Position numbers and translations under genes: made by a program. 27,329 bases of DNA, from NCBI GenBank assembly GCA_900542195.1, contig UQNA01000037.1, forward strand, positions 1 to 27,329, read 5' to 3'. The notes beneath the pieces are model-generated. The model was not told the DNA's origin and searched no databases. It saw only the letters and a program-made list of their open reading frames with translations. The DNA is from an uncultured Sutterella sp. GTDB lineage: Bacteria > Pseudomonadota > Gammaproteobacteria > Burkholderiales > Burkholderiaceae_F. Positions 15,202 through 23,785 of the stretch are shown in pieces; position 1 is the first letter of the stretch, and the number at the start of each line of letters is the position of its first letter.

Positions 15202-15667
15202 CGCAATGCCAACAGTCCAGACAAAGAATCCGTTTGATATTTTTATCATCGGATTGAGAAAAGGGTTTAACGTTGCTATTAACAACCTCCTGCCCAATGT
15301 TTTAATGGCTTTCGTATTGGCCTACATCTTGGATTTATTCGGTGTTATGGCCTTCTTAGGCAAGGTTTGCGGTCCCGTTATGGGTATCTTTGATCTTCCC
15401 GGCCAAGCAATTACCGTACTTTGCGCCACTTGGTTGTCCTGCGGTGCCGGTGTCGGTGTTGCCGCGAGCTTGCTTGCTTCCGGGACTTTGGACGGTACCG
15501 CCATCACTATTATGTCTCCGGCTCTTCTGTTGATGGCTTCCCAGATTCAGTACATGGGCCGTTTGTTAGGTGTTGCGGAAGTGCCTAAAAAATATTGGCC
15601 GCTTCTTATGCTCAACAGTATTTTGATGTCTGTCATCGGTATGTTGATTATGCGGTTTATTGTCTAG
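15194..15667 (+). CDS. yjiG: Gate-domain membrane protein, YjiG-like
   Basis: This 157-residue protein has four or so membrane segments and is the partner of the preceding protein. The Gate motif is seen in FLGKVCGPVMGIFDLPGQA, then TWLSCGAGVGVAASLLASGTL and MSPALLLMASQIQYMGR. It resembles E. coli YjiG (about 150 residues) and the spore maturation B half. ATG 15194 overlaps the yjiH-like stop and has AAGGA nine bases upstream, so the two are translationally coupled and probably form one membrane complex. A strong terminator follows 32 bases after the stop. Confidence 0.82.
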   Translation: MSNAMPTVQTKNPFDIFIIGLRKGFNVAINNLLPNVLMAFVLAYILDLFGVMAFLGKVCGPVMGIFDLPGQAITVLCATWLSCGAGVGVAASLLASGTLDGTAITIMSPALLLMASQIQYMGRLLGVAEVPKKYWPLLMLNSILMSVIGMLIMRFIV

Positions 15668-15698
15668 TAGTTTCCCTTTCCTTTCATTTCCTGTTAAT

Positions 15699-15734
15699 AA
15701 GCCTTACGGATTCAATTTCCCGTAAGGCTTTTTT
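15699..15734 (+). terminator. Terminator of the yjiH/yjiG-like unit
   Basis: AAGCCTTACGG (15699-15709) and CCGTAAGGCTT (15720-15730) form a perfect 11-bp stem with a 10-base loop, followed by a T6 run. The direction is plus. Confidence 0.92.
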
Positions 15735-15750
15735 CATATGAAAAAAGCCT
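15725..15750. repeat. 26-bp perfect palindrome joining two terminators
   Basis: From 15725 to 15750 the sequence is a perfect palindrome centred on CATATG. It comprises the 3' arm and T run of the plus-strand terminator and the A run and 5' arm of the infA terminator, both of which use an AGGC/GCCT stem end. Confidence 0.8.
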
Positions 15751-15771
15751 GCTCACAAACGGCAGGCTTTT
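15741..15771 (-). terminator. Terminator of infA
   Basis: AAAAGCCTGC (15743-15752) and GCAGGCTTTT (15762-15771) form a perfect stem with a 9-base loop. Read on the minus strand it ends in a T6 tract, 25 bases after infA. Confidence 0.88.
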
Positions 15772-15795
15772 GTCGATTTGCTTTCTAAGAGACTC

Positions 15796-16059
15796 TTATT
15801 TCTTCTTAGAAGTAGCAGAAGTTGTTGATTGCGGACGGCCTTCAATATAGCGGTAAGTGATTCGGCCTTTAGTCAAATCATATGGGGACATTTCTACAGC
15901 TACTTTGTCGCCGGCAAGGATACGGATGTGGTGTTTTCTCATCTTACCGTTTGCATAACCGATGAGTTCGTGACCATTTTCAAGTGTCACACGATAACGA
16001 GCATCAGGGAGAACTTCCGTGATGACACCAATCATTTCAAGTAAATCTTCTTTTGCCAT
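15796..16059 (-). CDS. infA: Translation initiation factor IF-1
   Basis: IF-1, 87 residues, is an S1/OB-fold protein that binds the ribosomal A site during initiation. The sequence follows the family throughout: MAKEDLLEMIGVITEVLPDAR, LENGHELIGYANGKMRKHHI and RILAGDKVAVEMSPYDLTKGRITYR. E. coli IF-1 has 72 residues; here a 15-residue tail rich in Ser, Thr and Lys extends the C-terminus, as in one of the two IF-1 paralogues found in many betaproteobacteria. It is a single-gene unit rather than part of a ribosomal protein operon. The ATG at 16059 has no clear SD. Confidence 0.96.
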   Translation of the reverse strand: MAKEDLLEMIGVITEVLPDARYRVTLENGHELIGYANGKMRKHHIRILAGDKVAVEMSPYDLTKGRITYRYIEGRPQSTTSATSKKK

Positions 16060-16281
16060 AAATTAAGCTTGTAGTCCTATAAATAAAGTGAGTGGATTGT
16101 ACTCCACAAATGCTTGATTCCTGCACACTTTTACTCTTTTTAAGAATTGGAGAGCTCAAAAAAAACATTCTTGCTAAAATTGTTGATTGGAAATTGAAGA
16201 AAAACTGCGGATGACGGCTTATTATTAGCTGATTCAGTTTTCTTTTAGCTGACGAAACATCGCTCCCTTTCGGAGAATTAA

Positions 16282-16827
16282 ATGAAAAATATATTGATTG
16301 TCTACTACTCTCGTAAAGGTCATACCGCAAGGATGGTCAGAACTATCGAAGACCATTTGAAAGAAATGGGCCACAACGTGACGGTAATGCCCGTTAGCGA
16401 GGCGCTTTTGGAAGGAGTAGATTGGGACAAATACGATTTTGTGCTTTGCGGCTTCCCAGTCCTCTACGGCACTTACCACCCGAACGTTTATGAATTTGTC
16501 CGAAATAACTGCACCCGTCTGGACAGAAAACCGAATGCGATGTTTAACGTGACTGTAGTTGCACGCTCTCCGTTTAAAGCGACGGTTGAAGGCAATAGAT
16601 ACATGCAGAACTTTTTGACGCGCTCTCCTTGGCGTCCTAAAGATCTGAAGTGCTTTGCCGGCAAGATTGACTATCCGAATCTCAATTTCTTTGATAAGAA
16701 ATGTATTCAGCTCATCATGAAGATTACTAATGGGCCGACAGATCCGACAATGTGTATTGACTTTACGGATTGGGACGATGTCAAGAGATATGCTGAGCAT
16801 ATCGGAAAATTGGCAGAACAGTCGTAG
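16282..16827 (+). CDS. hemG: Menaquinone-dependent protoporphyrinogen IX dehydrogenase
   Basis: HemG, 181 residues, is a flavodoxin-like FMN protein at the inner membrane that oxidises protoporphyrinogen IX to protoporphyrin IX, passing electrons to quinones. It is collinear with the E. coli protein: ILIVYYSRKGHTARM (FMN phosphate loop), then GFPVLYGTYHPNVYEFVRN and FNVTVVARSP. HemG-specific parts SPWRPKDLKCFAGKIDYPN and KCIQLIMKITNGPTDP set it apart from ordinary flavodoxins. GGAGAA precedes the ATG by 5 bases. It stands alone between infA and fadD and has its own terminator. Haem supply matters for the haem-containing qNOR nearby, but no shared control is visible. Confidence 0.93.
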   Translation: MKNILIVYYSRKGHTARMVRTIEDHLKEMGHNVTVMPVSEALLEGVDWDKYDFVLCGFPVLYGTYHPNVYEFVRNNCTRLDRKPNAMFNVTVVARSPFKATVEGNRYMQNFLTRSPWRPKDLKCFAGKIDYPNLNFFDKKCIQLIMKITNGPTDPTMCIDFTDWDDVKRYAEHIGKLAEQS

Positions 16828-16835
16828 AAGAAGAG

Positions 16836-16872
16836 AAACCTTTGTGCCTGAAAAAGCCAAAGGTTTTTAATT
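16836..16872 (+). terminator. Terminator of hemG
   Basis: AAACCTTTG (16836-16844) and CAAAGGTTT (16858-16866) pair over a 13-base loop, followed by TTAATTTAA. The structure is good and the T tract somewhat interrupted. Confidence 0.75.
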
Positions 16873-16905
16873 TAATGAGTTTTCGTTTTTATTTTTGGAT
16901 TTGAT

Positions 16906-18603
16906 ATGACAGAACAAAAAGAGTTCCCTTGGATCAAAAACTATCCTGAAGGGGTACCGGCGACGATCAATCCCGATATTTATTCTTCTTTGCCCGATTT
17001 TGAAGAAAAAATTGCTGAAGAGTATGGAAACATCCCGGCATTTCAAAATTTCGGCTGCACTATGTCTTATAAAGAGCTCGATGAAAAAAGTTCTGCTTTT
17101 GCAGCTTATCTTCAGAGTTTAGAAGGAGTCGAAAAAGGTGACAGAGTTGCCGTCATGATGCCGAATCTGATGCAGTATCCCGTCACTTTGTTCGGTATTT
17201 TGAAAGCCGGAATGATTGTAGTTAATGTCAATCCGCTCTATACAGGCAGAGAATTAAACGGCACCTTAAAAGACTCCGGCGCTAAGGTTCTTGTCATCAT
17301 CGAGAACTTTGCTAAGACTTTCGAAAAAGTTGCTTCCGACAGTCCTGTTAAGCATGTCGTTACCACCAAAGTCGGTGACCTTTTATCTTTCCCGAAAAAA
17401 CAAATCATCAACTTTGTTCTGAAGAACATTAAGAAGATGATTCCTCCGTTTAATCTTCCGGATGCCGTGGAATTCAACCAGGCTTTGAGCATCGGGGCTT
17501 CCAAAGGATATAAACCGGTTGAAATTAAATCTGACGATGTTGCCTTCCTTCAGTACACAGGCGGAACTACGGGTGTTTCTAAAGGCGCTATGCTGACACA
17601 CCGCAATGTGCTGGCCAACATGATGCAGACCGGAATTTGGATCTCCAAAGAATTTAAGAAGAGAGAAGAAGTTGTGATGGTCGCTCTTCCGCTCTACCAC
17701 ATTTTCTCTTTAACGGCGATGTGCAGTTTCCTTCAATGGGGTGCCAAGTGCGTTCTCATCACTAATCCGCGCGACATGAAGGGATTAGTCAAAGAATGGG
17801 CTAAGAACAAATTTACCGTTATCTGCGGCGTCAACACCTTATTTAACGGTCTTCTGCGAGTGCCGGAATTCAAGAATCTTGACTTCTCAATGCTGAAGTT
17901 AACCGTCGGCGGCGGAACTCAGGTTCAGAAGCCGGTAGCTGAAGCGTGGTTTGACTCAACAAAAGGTCATATTATTGAAGCTTATGGCTTAACCGAAGCT
18001 TCTCCGGGCGTATCTGCTAATCCGATGTACACACCCTGGAACGGCTCTGTCGGTTTCCCATTCCCATCAACCGAAGTCTCTATCCGCGGCGAAGGATTTA
18101 GAGATTTGGGAACTTGGACAACACCTAACGAAATTCAAGAACATACCGGTGAGATTTGCGTTCGCGGTCCGCAGGTTATGAAAGGGTACTGGAACAGACC
18201 GGATGAAACCGCCGCTACTATTCGCGACGGCTGGCTGCGAACAGGCGATATCGGCAATATGGATTCCAACGGTCGAATTACGATTACGGACCGTCAGAAA
18301 GACATGATTCTTGTTTCCGGATTTAATGTTTATCCGAACGAAATTGAATCTGTCCTTCAGGGCATGCCCGGTGTGCTTGAATGCGGCGTTGTCGGCGTAC
18401 CAAGCGAAAAATCCGGTGAAATGGTTAAGGCTGTCATTGTTAAGCAGGATCCTTCTTTGACTAAGGAACAGGTTATTGCTTATTGCCGCCAGAATCTGAC
18501 CGGGTACAAAATGCCGAAAGAAATCGTCTTCGTGGATTCAATTCCTAAGACCCCTGTAGGAAAGATTCTCAGAAGAGAATTAAAAGGCATTGTTCAGAAG
18601 TAA
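16906..18603 (+). CDS. fadD: Long-chain fatty acid-CoA ligase
   Basis: FadD, 565 residues, is an ANL-superfamily adenylating enzyme that activates fatty acids to acyl-CoA at the inner membrane. Motifs in order: P-loop-like YTGGTTGVSKGAMLTH (about 216-231), GLTEASPG (about 360), the hinge region GWLRTGDIG and DRQKDMILVSGFNVYP, and the C-terminal lysine motif in TPVGKILRRELK. Length and the FadD-type start (PWIKNYPEGVPATIN) match the E. coli enzyme. The start ATG 16906 follows a modest GGA. It is monocistronic, with a terminator 16 bases after the stop. No FadR-like operator was recognised. A role in recycling exogenous fatty acids rather than beta-oxidation is possible, since no fad genes adjoin it. 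Confidence 0.95.
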   Translation: MTEQKEFPWIKNYPEGVPATINPDIYSSLPDFEEKIAEEYGNIPAFQNFGCTMSYKELDEKSSAFAAYLQSLEGVEKGDRVAVMMPNLMQYPVTLFGILKAGMIVVNVNPLYTGRELNGTLKDSGAKVLVIIENFAKTFEKVASDSPVKHVVTTKVGDLLSFPKKQIINFVLKNIKKMIPPFNLPDAVEFNQALSIGASKGYKPVEIKSDDVAFLQYTGGTTGVSKGAMLTHRNVLANMMQTGIWISKEFKKREEVVMVALPLYHIFSLTAMCSFLQWGAKCVLITNPRDMKGLVKEWAKNKFTVICGVNTLFNGLLRVPEFKNLDFSMLKLTVGGGTQVQKPVAEAWFDSTKGHIIEAYGLTEASPGVSANPMYTPWNGSVGFPFPSTEVSIRGEGFRDLGTWTTPNEIQEHTGEICVRGPQVMKGYWNRPDETAATIRDGWLRTGDIGNMDSNGRITITDRQKDMILVSGFNVYPNEIESVLQGMPGVLECGVVGVPSEKSGEMVKAVIVKQDPSLTKEQVIAYCRQNLTGYKMPKEIVFVDSIPKTPVGKILRRELKGIVQK

Positions 18604-18618
18604 AATTCTTCTAAACGA

Positions 18619-18654
18619 GATCCCGGGAGGCTCGATGTTTTCCCGGGATTTTTT
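18619..18654 (+). terminator. Terminator of fadD
   Basis: ATCCCGGGA (18620-18628) and TCCCGGGAT (18641-18649) make a perfect 9-bp stem with a 12-base loop and T6. Confidence 0.92.
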
Positions 18655-18735
18655 GCAAAAAGGCCCAGGCTGTTTCACACTTATTTTTTGGCAGTCCTCA
18701 ATTTGAAATCCTCTCTAACTTATTCGGTAAAAAAA

Positions 18736-19794
18736 ATGAAGAAAATTAAAGTCGGTATCGTCGGCGGAAGCGGTTACACAGGCATTGAGTTGCTCAGACT
18801 CTTGACGCAGCACCCGAACGCAGAAATTGTCACTATTACCAGCCGAGGAGAAGCAGGGACTCGCGTTGAAGATATGTATCCCTCTCTTCGAGGAAGAGTT
18901 GACTTAGTTTTCCAAGATCCGAAAGAAGCGCCTCTTAAGGAATGCGATGTCGTATTTTTTGCCACACCGCATGGGGTTGCTATGTCCATGGCTGAAGAGC
19001 TGACCAAAAACGGAGTGAAGGTCATCGATTTGGCAGCTGATTTCAGACTCAAGGACACGGAAGAGTTTAAGAAGTGGTACAAGATGGAGCACAGTTGTCC
19101 GGATATTTTGAAAAAAGCCGTTTACGGGCAACCCGAAACCATGCGCGACAAAATGAAAGACGCAATGGTATTGGGCATGGCAGGCTGCTATCCGACTTCC
19201 ATCCAATTAGGATTGCTGCCTTTGCTTGAACTCCACAAGAAAGTCGGCAATATAGTTGATATTAAACAAACAATCATTGCCGACAGTAAATCCGGCATCA
19301 GCGGGGCAGGAAGAAAAGCAGCCGTTAATTTGCTCTGTGCAGAAGCAACGGATAACTTTAAGGCTTATGGAGTAGGCGGTCACCGCCATTCTCCTGAGAT
19401 TGTTCAGCAGTTAAGTGAATTCGCCGGCGAAAAAGTCTCTTTGACCTTTATTCCTCACTTACTTCCGACGATTCGCGGAATCTTTTCCACTATTTATGTC
19501 CAACTGACCGAGAAGGGTATGGAGCAAGATTTTCAAAAGCTCTATGAAGAACGCTACGCTAACGAACCCTTTGTTGATGTGATGCCTAAAGGGGCGCTTC
19601 CTGAGACACGCATGGTAAGAGGCTCCAACTACGTTCGTATTGCTCTTTACCGTAAAGAACCGAATTTATTAGTTGTTCTTGTTGTTGAAGACAACTTGGT
19701 AAAAGGCTCTTCAGGCCAAGCAGTTCAAGCAATGAATATTCTGTTTGGATTGCCGGAAACTACCGGATTAGAACAGATCGCACTGGCTCCTTAA
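18736..19794 (+). CDS. argC: N-acetyl-gamma-glutamyl-phosphate reductase
   Basis: ArgC, 352 residues, reduces N-acetylglutamyl phosphate to the semialdehyde with NADPH, the third step of arginine synthesis. It has an N-terminal Rossmann fold (VGIVGGSGYTGIELLRLL), CDVVFFATPHGVA, the catalytic Cys151 in GMAGCYPTS and the basic GVGGHRHSPEI. The C-terminus LVVLVVEDNLVKGSSGQAVQAMN is typical. ATG 18736 is chosen because the conserved protein starts there; the open 16-codon extension upstream is not homologous. No clear SD is seen, only an A8 run. Bidirectional termination follows. No other arg genes adjoin it. Confidence 0.95.
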   Translation: MKKIKVGIVGGSGYTGIELLRLLTQHPNAEIVTITSRGEAGTRVEDMYPSLRGRVDLVFQDPKEAPLKECDVVFFATPHGVAMSMAEELTKNGVKVIDLAADFRLKDTEEFKKWYKMEHSCPDILKKAVYGQPETMRDKMKDAMVLGMAGCYPTSIQLGLLPLLELHKKVGNIVDIKQTIIADSKSGISGAGRKAAVNLLCAEATDNFKAYGVGGHRHSPEIVQQLSEFAGEKVSLTFIPHLLPTIRGIFSTIYVQLTEKGMEQDFQKLYEERYANEPFVDVMPKGALPETRMVRGSNYVRIALYRKEPNLLVVLVVEDNLVKGSSGQAVQAMNILFGLPETTGLEQIALAP

Positions 19795-19804
19795 CTTAAA
19801 AACA

Positions 19805-19838
19805 CAAAAAAGCCGAGACATTGAGTACTCGGCTTTTT
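19805..19838. terminator. Bidirectional terminator between argC and the PEBP gene
   Basis: AAAAGCCGAG and CTCGGCTTTT (about 19808-19837) form a strong stem with T5 on the plus strand and T6 on the minus strand, serving both converging transcripts. Confidence 0.88.
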
Positions 19839-19852
19839 GAAGAATTGGTTGC

Positions 19853-20506
19853 TCAAAGTTTATGAGCGACTTCCGGATTCAAAGAATACATCCCGGTAAC
19901 GGAACCGGAAGCAAGGATGTGGCCTTTCATGGCTTCGAGGACGTCTTCCGCAGTAAATGGACCGGACAATGGTAAAAGCGGAAAATCCACGGCATAGACC
20001 GTAAAGACATAGCCGTGCGGGCGCAGATCATTCCACGGAGGACATGGACCGTCGTATCCGTAATACTTGCCTCTCATCTCCGGATCATCGGCAAAGGCTT
20101 GGGTATAGTCATTAAGACCTTGCCGCATCCCATTTGCGCAAGCCGGCCCTTTCTTTCCGTGTGGAACGAACCCCTTGGACAATGTCCCTGGATCGATGCA
20201 GGACTCCTCAGGAGAGATGTCAACCAAAATCCAGTGGTGGAAGTCTGTTCTCGGGGCATCTGCCGGAATAGTGCAGCCTTCTTTATTAGCTGCAGAAAAA
20301 TCGGCAGGGACATCGTGATCCGTGCAAAGAAGGATTAACGACTTAGTACCTGCAGGTGCGTTAGACCAAGCGATTTGCGGATTTCGGTTGCCTGCGGGTA
20401 CGGTGTGTTCGCCGGGAGTGCTAGAAATTTTGGCAAAGGCGAAACCTTCAGGGATTCTCTGCCCATCAGGGAAGGAATCGCTCCAAACTCTAAAAATACT
20501 TTCCAT
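19853..20506 (-). CDS. PEBP-family protein (YbhB/YbcL-like)
   Basis: This 217-residue phosphatidylethanolamine-binding-like protein shows the family's ligand-pocket motifs: ILLCTDHDVP, DFHHWILVDI and YDGPCPPWNDLRPHGYVFTVYAVD. It is longer than E. coli YbhB (158) because of an insertion around ANKEGCTIPADAPR and a loop GPACANGMRQGLNDY. No signal peptide is seen. The function of bacterial members is poorly known. Start: GGGAG lies five bases before ATG 20506; an ATG four codons earlier (20518) overlaps the dtd stop (TAATG) but has no SD. It is the last gene of the tyrS-dtd-PEBP operon. Confidence 0.88.
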   Translation of the reverse strand: MESIFRVWSDSFPDGQRIPEGFAFAKISSTPGEHTVPAGNRNPQIAWSNAPAGTKSLILLCTDHDVPADFSAANKEGCTIPADAPRTDFHHWILVDISPEESCIDPGTLSKGFVPHGKKGPACANGMRQGLNDYTQAFADDPEMRGKYYGYDGPCPPWNDLRPHGYVFTVYAVDFPLLPLSGPFTAEDVLEAMKGHILASGSVTGMYSLNPEVAHKL

Positions 20507-20517
20507 TTTGTCTCCCA

Positions 20518-20967
20518 TTATTTGTTTTTTGGAATCTGCAGCCAGAAAGTTACGGGACCGTCGTTGATCAGAGAAACTTTCATGTCTGCACCAAAAATTC
20601 CAGTTTCTGTCTTTAATCCGGAAGCTCTGACCTCTTCAGTAAAGAGATCATAGAGTTCCTTTGCCAAGGCCGGTTCGGCAGCGGGAGTAAAGCTCGCACG
20701 GTTGCCGCTGTTTGTGTCGGCGGCTAACGTGAACTGAGAAACCACGAGAATTTCTGCTTTTGTATCAAGAGCACTTAAATTCATCTTGCCGGCTTCGTCT
20801 TCGAAGACTCGGAATTTAAGGACTTTCTGCGCAAGTGCTTTAGCATTTGCCGCAGTATCGCCCTTTTGTGCGCAGACAAGAAGAAGCAGGCCTTTTCCAA
20901 TGCTTCCCGTGGTTTGGCCGTCAACTTTGACGCTGCTTTCCAGCACGCGCTGAAGAAGAGCAATCAT
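20518..20967 (-). CDS. dtd: D-aminoacyl-tRNA deacylase
   Basis: Dtd, 149 residues, removes D-amino acids, such as D-tyrosine, from tRNA. The two active-site motifs are present: SQFTL (residues 77-81) and the GP motif within NDGPVTFWL (135-143), which contributes the cis-proline that selects D over L substrates. The family N-terminus MIALLQRV is intact. It starts one base after the tyrS stop, so tyrosyl-tRNA charging and its chirality proofreading are in one coupled unit, a sensible functional pairing. No promoter is needed between them. Confidence 0.96.
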   Translation of the reverse strand: MIALLQRVLESSVKVDGQTTGSIGKGLLLLVCAQKGDTAANAKALAQKVLKFRVFEDEAGKMNLSALDTKAEILVVSQFTLAADTNSGNRASFTPAAEPALAKELYDLFTEEVRASGLKTETGIFGADMKVSLINDGPVTFWLQIPKNK

Positions 20968-20968
20968 C

Positions 20969-22219
20969 TTAGGCCTTAGTCAAGGTGATCTTGGCCCATT
21001 TACGCTTGCCCACCTGAACGGTGTACTGACCGGGTTTAAGTTTGTAGGTCTTGTCAGCAATCTTTTCACCGTTAATGTGTACGCCGCCTTGTTCAATATT
21101 TCTGTAGCCCTCGGAAGAAGTCGGGACTAAACCGGCTTCTTTAAGAACTTTGGCTAAAGAGGTTTCTTCCGCATCTGTTGTGACTGTTACTTCCGGCATA
21201 TCGGCCGGAGCGGCGCCTTTCTTGAAGCGGTTAATAAATTCTTGTTCTGCGGCATCAGCAGCTTCTTTACTGTGGAAGCGTTCAACGATTTCTTTGGCTA
21301 AGAGAACTTTAATGTCTCTAGGGTTTCTGCCTTCTTCGCATTCTTTCTTGAACTGAGCGATTTCTTCGTTGCTTCTCAAAGAAAGAAGGTCGTACCAATT
21401 CCACATCAAATCATCGGAGACAGACATCATCTTGCCGAACATTTCATTCGGTTCGTCGGTAATGCCGATGTAGTTGTGTTTGGACTTACTCATCTTGTTG
21501 ACGCCGTCAAGACCGACAAGAAGAGGCATTGTGATGATGCATTGCGGCTCCTGACCGTATTGGCGCTGGAGTTCGCGGCCGACTAAAAGATTGAATCTCT
21601 GATCGGAACCGCCAAGCTCAACATCGGATTCCAAAGCAACGGAGTCATAACCTTGCATCAATGGATAGATGAGTTCATGCATGGCGATAGGGGCATTTTC
21701 TGCATAGCGCTTAGCAAAATCATCACGCTCCAAAAGACGAGCCAAGGTGTAGCGGGATGCTAATTTAATGAGTCCGTCGGCACCGAGTTTGTTTGTCCAT
21801 TCGGAGTTGTATCGAACCTCAGTCTTGCTTTTATCCAAAACCAAAGTTGCCTGATCTAAATAAGTCTTAGCATTAGTTTCGATTTGTTCGCGTGTGAGTG
21901 GCGGACGAGTCGTGTTTCTGCCGGAGGGATCGCCGATAGCACTTGTAAAGTCACCGATCAAGAAAATAACGGTGTGACCAAGATCTTGGAATTGACGAAG
22001 TTTGTTTAAAACAACTGTGTGCCCAATATGGATATCCGGAGCAGTTGGATCTAACCCTAATTTGATGCGCAGGGGTTTTCCCGTAAGCTCGGATCTGGCG
22101 AGTTTTTGTTCCAACTCTTCCTCAATTAACATCGTGTCAATTCCTCTCTTAATCAAGGCCATGGCGCTCTTGACTTTAGGAGAGACCGGTAATTTTTTCT
22201 CTTGAACTGTATCAGTCAT
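20969..22219 (-). CDS. tyrS: Tyrosyl-tRNA synthetase
   Basis: TyrRS, 416 residues, is a class I synthetase. It carries HIGH (residues 64-67, LDPTAPDIHIGHTVVL), the tyrosine-site region around YPLMQGYDSVALESDVELGGSDQRFN, KMSKS in GLDGVNKMSKSKHN near 242, and a C-terminal S4-like RNA-binding domain (VHINGEKIADKTYKLKPG). This is the type with the single-residue HIGH form common in proteobacteria. I prefer ATG 22219, which follows CAGGA with an 11-base gap, over ATG 22231, where AGG directly abuts the codon; the choice is not firm. First gene of the operon with dtd and the PEBP gene, divergent from the M23 peptidase. Confidence 0.95.
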   Translation of the reverse strand: MTDTVQEKKLPVSPKVKSAMALIKRGIDTMLIEEELEQKLARSELTGKPLRIKLGLDPTAPDIHIGHTVVLNKLRQFQDLGHTVIFLIGDFTSAIGDPSGRNTTRPPLTREQIETNAKTYLDQATLVLDKSKTEVRYNSEWTNKLGADGLIKLASRYTLARLLERDDFAKRYAENAPIAMHELIYPLMQGYDSVALESDVELGGSDQRFNLLVGRELQRQYGQEPQCIITMPLLVGLDGVNKMSKSKHNYIGITDEPNEMFGKMMSVSDDLMWNWYDLLSLRSNEEIAQFKKECEEGRNPRDIKVLLAKEIVERFHSKEAADAAEQEFINRFKKGAAPADMPEVTVTTDAEETSLAKVLKEAGLVPTSSEGYRNIEQGGVHINGEKIADKTYKLKPGQYTVQVGKRKWAKITLTKA

Positions 22220-22281
22220 TGTCGGAAACATCCTGAAAAAAGCTAAGGTAATCTATAAGGGACTGGAAAACGATTATTTAC

Positions 22282-22308
22282 TATAATTGCGACGCTTCAA
22301 TTCGAAGC
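22282..22308 (+). promoter_or_regulatory. Putative M23 peptidase promoter and leader hairpin
   Basis: TATAAT (22282-22287) on the plus strand has no good -35. Just after the predicted start, GCTTC and GAAGC (22294-22308) form a 5-bp hairpin with a 5-base loop. The leader would be about 120 bases. The region also holds the divergent tyrS promoter, which I could not place. Confidence 0.35.
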
Positions 22309-22415
22309 AGGCCTATTCCAATCCGAACCGTAATTTTATCTGACAAAAGTCTACTATTTGCTGGCTAGGGAAGGGAGTTATTTTTTATTAATTGTTAGTG
22401 AGTGAATAAGCCGTG

Positions 22416-23741
22416 ATGATGAATTTTAAGATGCTGATGAAAGCGTTAGGAACAAGCTGTTTAGTCTTAGCTTGTACGGTTTATTCATCCCATTCGGCTA
22501 TATCCGCAGAAACTGCACAACCATCTAAAGTTGTTGAAAAGGCCGGAGAAGTGGATCTCGGCGCCCTCATTCAAGAGTGGGCCGGAGAGATGGACCATGT
22601 TTATGCTGAAACAGTCATTAGAAATAAAGACAACAGCAACAAGATTTTTGAAAGATTAGGAATTAAAGATAACGCTTTTAAACGTTACGTTAATTCCATC
22701 AAACCTAAAGAAAATCCTTTCGCAAGATTAGTCCCCGGAAGATTGATTCAGGCAAGACTGACTCCGAAGGGTGAAGTTATCGCAATTAAATTATTCAAAC
22801 CGATTGACACACTTTCTGAAGATATTACCTATTTTCAGATTAGCCGTTCTAACACAGGCAAGTCAAAGTTTGTTCATGAAAACAAGACCAGCGCTTTTAC
22901 GACTTTGCCGGTTGCCGCCTCCGCTTATGTAGAACGTACATTAGACGGTGCCGCTCAGTCTGCGAAGATTCCTGCTGGGGTTATGAAGCAGGTCAAAGAA
23001 CAGTTGGGCGACTCTTTTGATGTTAAGAAGGTTGCTAACGGCGATTCTTTCAATGTTATTTATGAAAGAAGACAGCTTGACGGGGCTGATTTAGGCCCGG
23101 GACGTCTGCTTGCTCTTGAATTCTTCGGAAAAGACAAGACGGTTGAAGCCTACTGGTTTGAAAATGATAACTTTAAAGGCTACTTCAATGCAGATGGAGA
23201 AAGCGTTGAAAAAACATTCCTCCGCATGCCTTGCGAAGCTCGTTTAACTTCAACTTTCAACCGTGTTAGAAAGCACCCCGTAACAGGTCGTCTTCGTCCC
23301 CACTGGGGAATTGATTTGGCAGCTCCGACAGGAACCCCAATTTATGCTTCCAGCGACGGCAAGATCGTTACCAAGCGCTATCAGAGAAGAGGCTACGGCT
23401 ACTGGTTAGAGATCGATCACGGATCCGGATACTCTTCAATTTATGCGCACATGAGCAAGTATGCTCCCGGTATGAAGGAAGGAGTTCAAGTTAAGAAAGG
23501 TCAGCTCATCGGCTACGTGGGAAGAACAGGAATGGTTACCGGTTCTCATCTCCACTATGAGCTTAAGCACAACGGACAGCAGATTAATCCTTTGACTGCT
23601 GATCTGCGTACGGGCGAACCTCTCAAAGGAGCCGTGAAGCAAGAGTTCGACTTGGCTATTTCTCCTATTAAACGTCAGCTGGCACTCTTGGGAAAATTCC
23701 ATTTGGCGCATAACACCAATTCTTCAGTTTCTATAGAGTAA
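22416..23741 (+). CDS. M23-family peptidoglycan DD-endopeptidase
   Basis: This exported protein of 441 residues has an N-terminal hydrophobic segment with probable cleavage after SHSAISA. An OapA/LysM-like middle region carries the VKKVANGDSFNVIYE and EAYWFENDNFKGYFNADGESV patterns known from MepM-type proteins. A C-terminal LytM domain has zinc ligands His296 and Asp300 (HWGIDLAAP) and the HLH motif at 378-380 (GSHLHYELK), so it should be active. It cuts crosslinks in the cell wall to allow growth. Several in-frame starts sit together (GTG 22413, ATG 22416, ATG 22419) and none has a clear SD. It is followed by anmK, so wall cutting and recycling are adjacent, an order also seen in related genera. 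Confidence 0.9.
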   Translation: MMNFKMLMKALGTSCLVLACTVYSSHSAISAETAQPSKVVEKAGEVDLGALIQEWAGEMDHVYAETVIRNKDNSNKIFERLGIKDNAFKRYVNSIKPKENPFARLVPGRLIQARLTPKGEVIAIKLFKPIDTLSEDITYFQISRSNTGKSKFVHENKTSAFTTLPVAASAYVERTLDGAAQSAKIPAGVMKQVKEQLGDSFDVKKVANGDSFNVIYERRQLDGADLGPGRLLALEFFGKDKTVEAYWFENDNFKGYFNADGESVEKTFLRMPCEARLTSTFNRVRKHPVTGRLRPHWGIDLAAPTGTPIYASSDGKIVTKRYQRRGYGYWLEIDHGSGYSSIYAHMSKYAPGMKEGVQVKKGQLIGYVGRTGMVTGSHLHYELKHNGQQINPLTADLRTGEPLKGAVKQEFDLAISPIKRQLALLGKFHLAHNTNSSVSIE

Positions 23742-23757
23742 GAGTCAAAGTTAATAA

Positions 23758-23785
23758 AGGCCTCCGTTCGGAGGTCTCGTTTTTT
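23758..23785 (+). terminator. Terminator-like hairpin containing the anmK Shine-Dalgarno sequence
   Basis: AGGCCTCC (23758-23765) and GGAGGTCT (23770-23777), with one G-T pair and a GTTC loop, are followed by CG and T6 (23780-23785), which directly abuts the anmK ATG. The GGAGG Shine-Dalgarno sequence (23770-23774) is in the 3' arm. The hairpin can thus terminate M23 transcription, hide the anmK ribosome site, or both. Confidence 0.8.

Noticed and set aside
22416..22500. Lipoprotein signal on the M23 peptidase (LVLAC)
   Set aside because: The residue before the alanine is leucine, unlike a good lipobox, and an ordinary cleavage site (AISA) follows.
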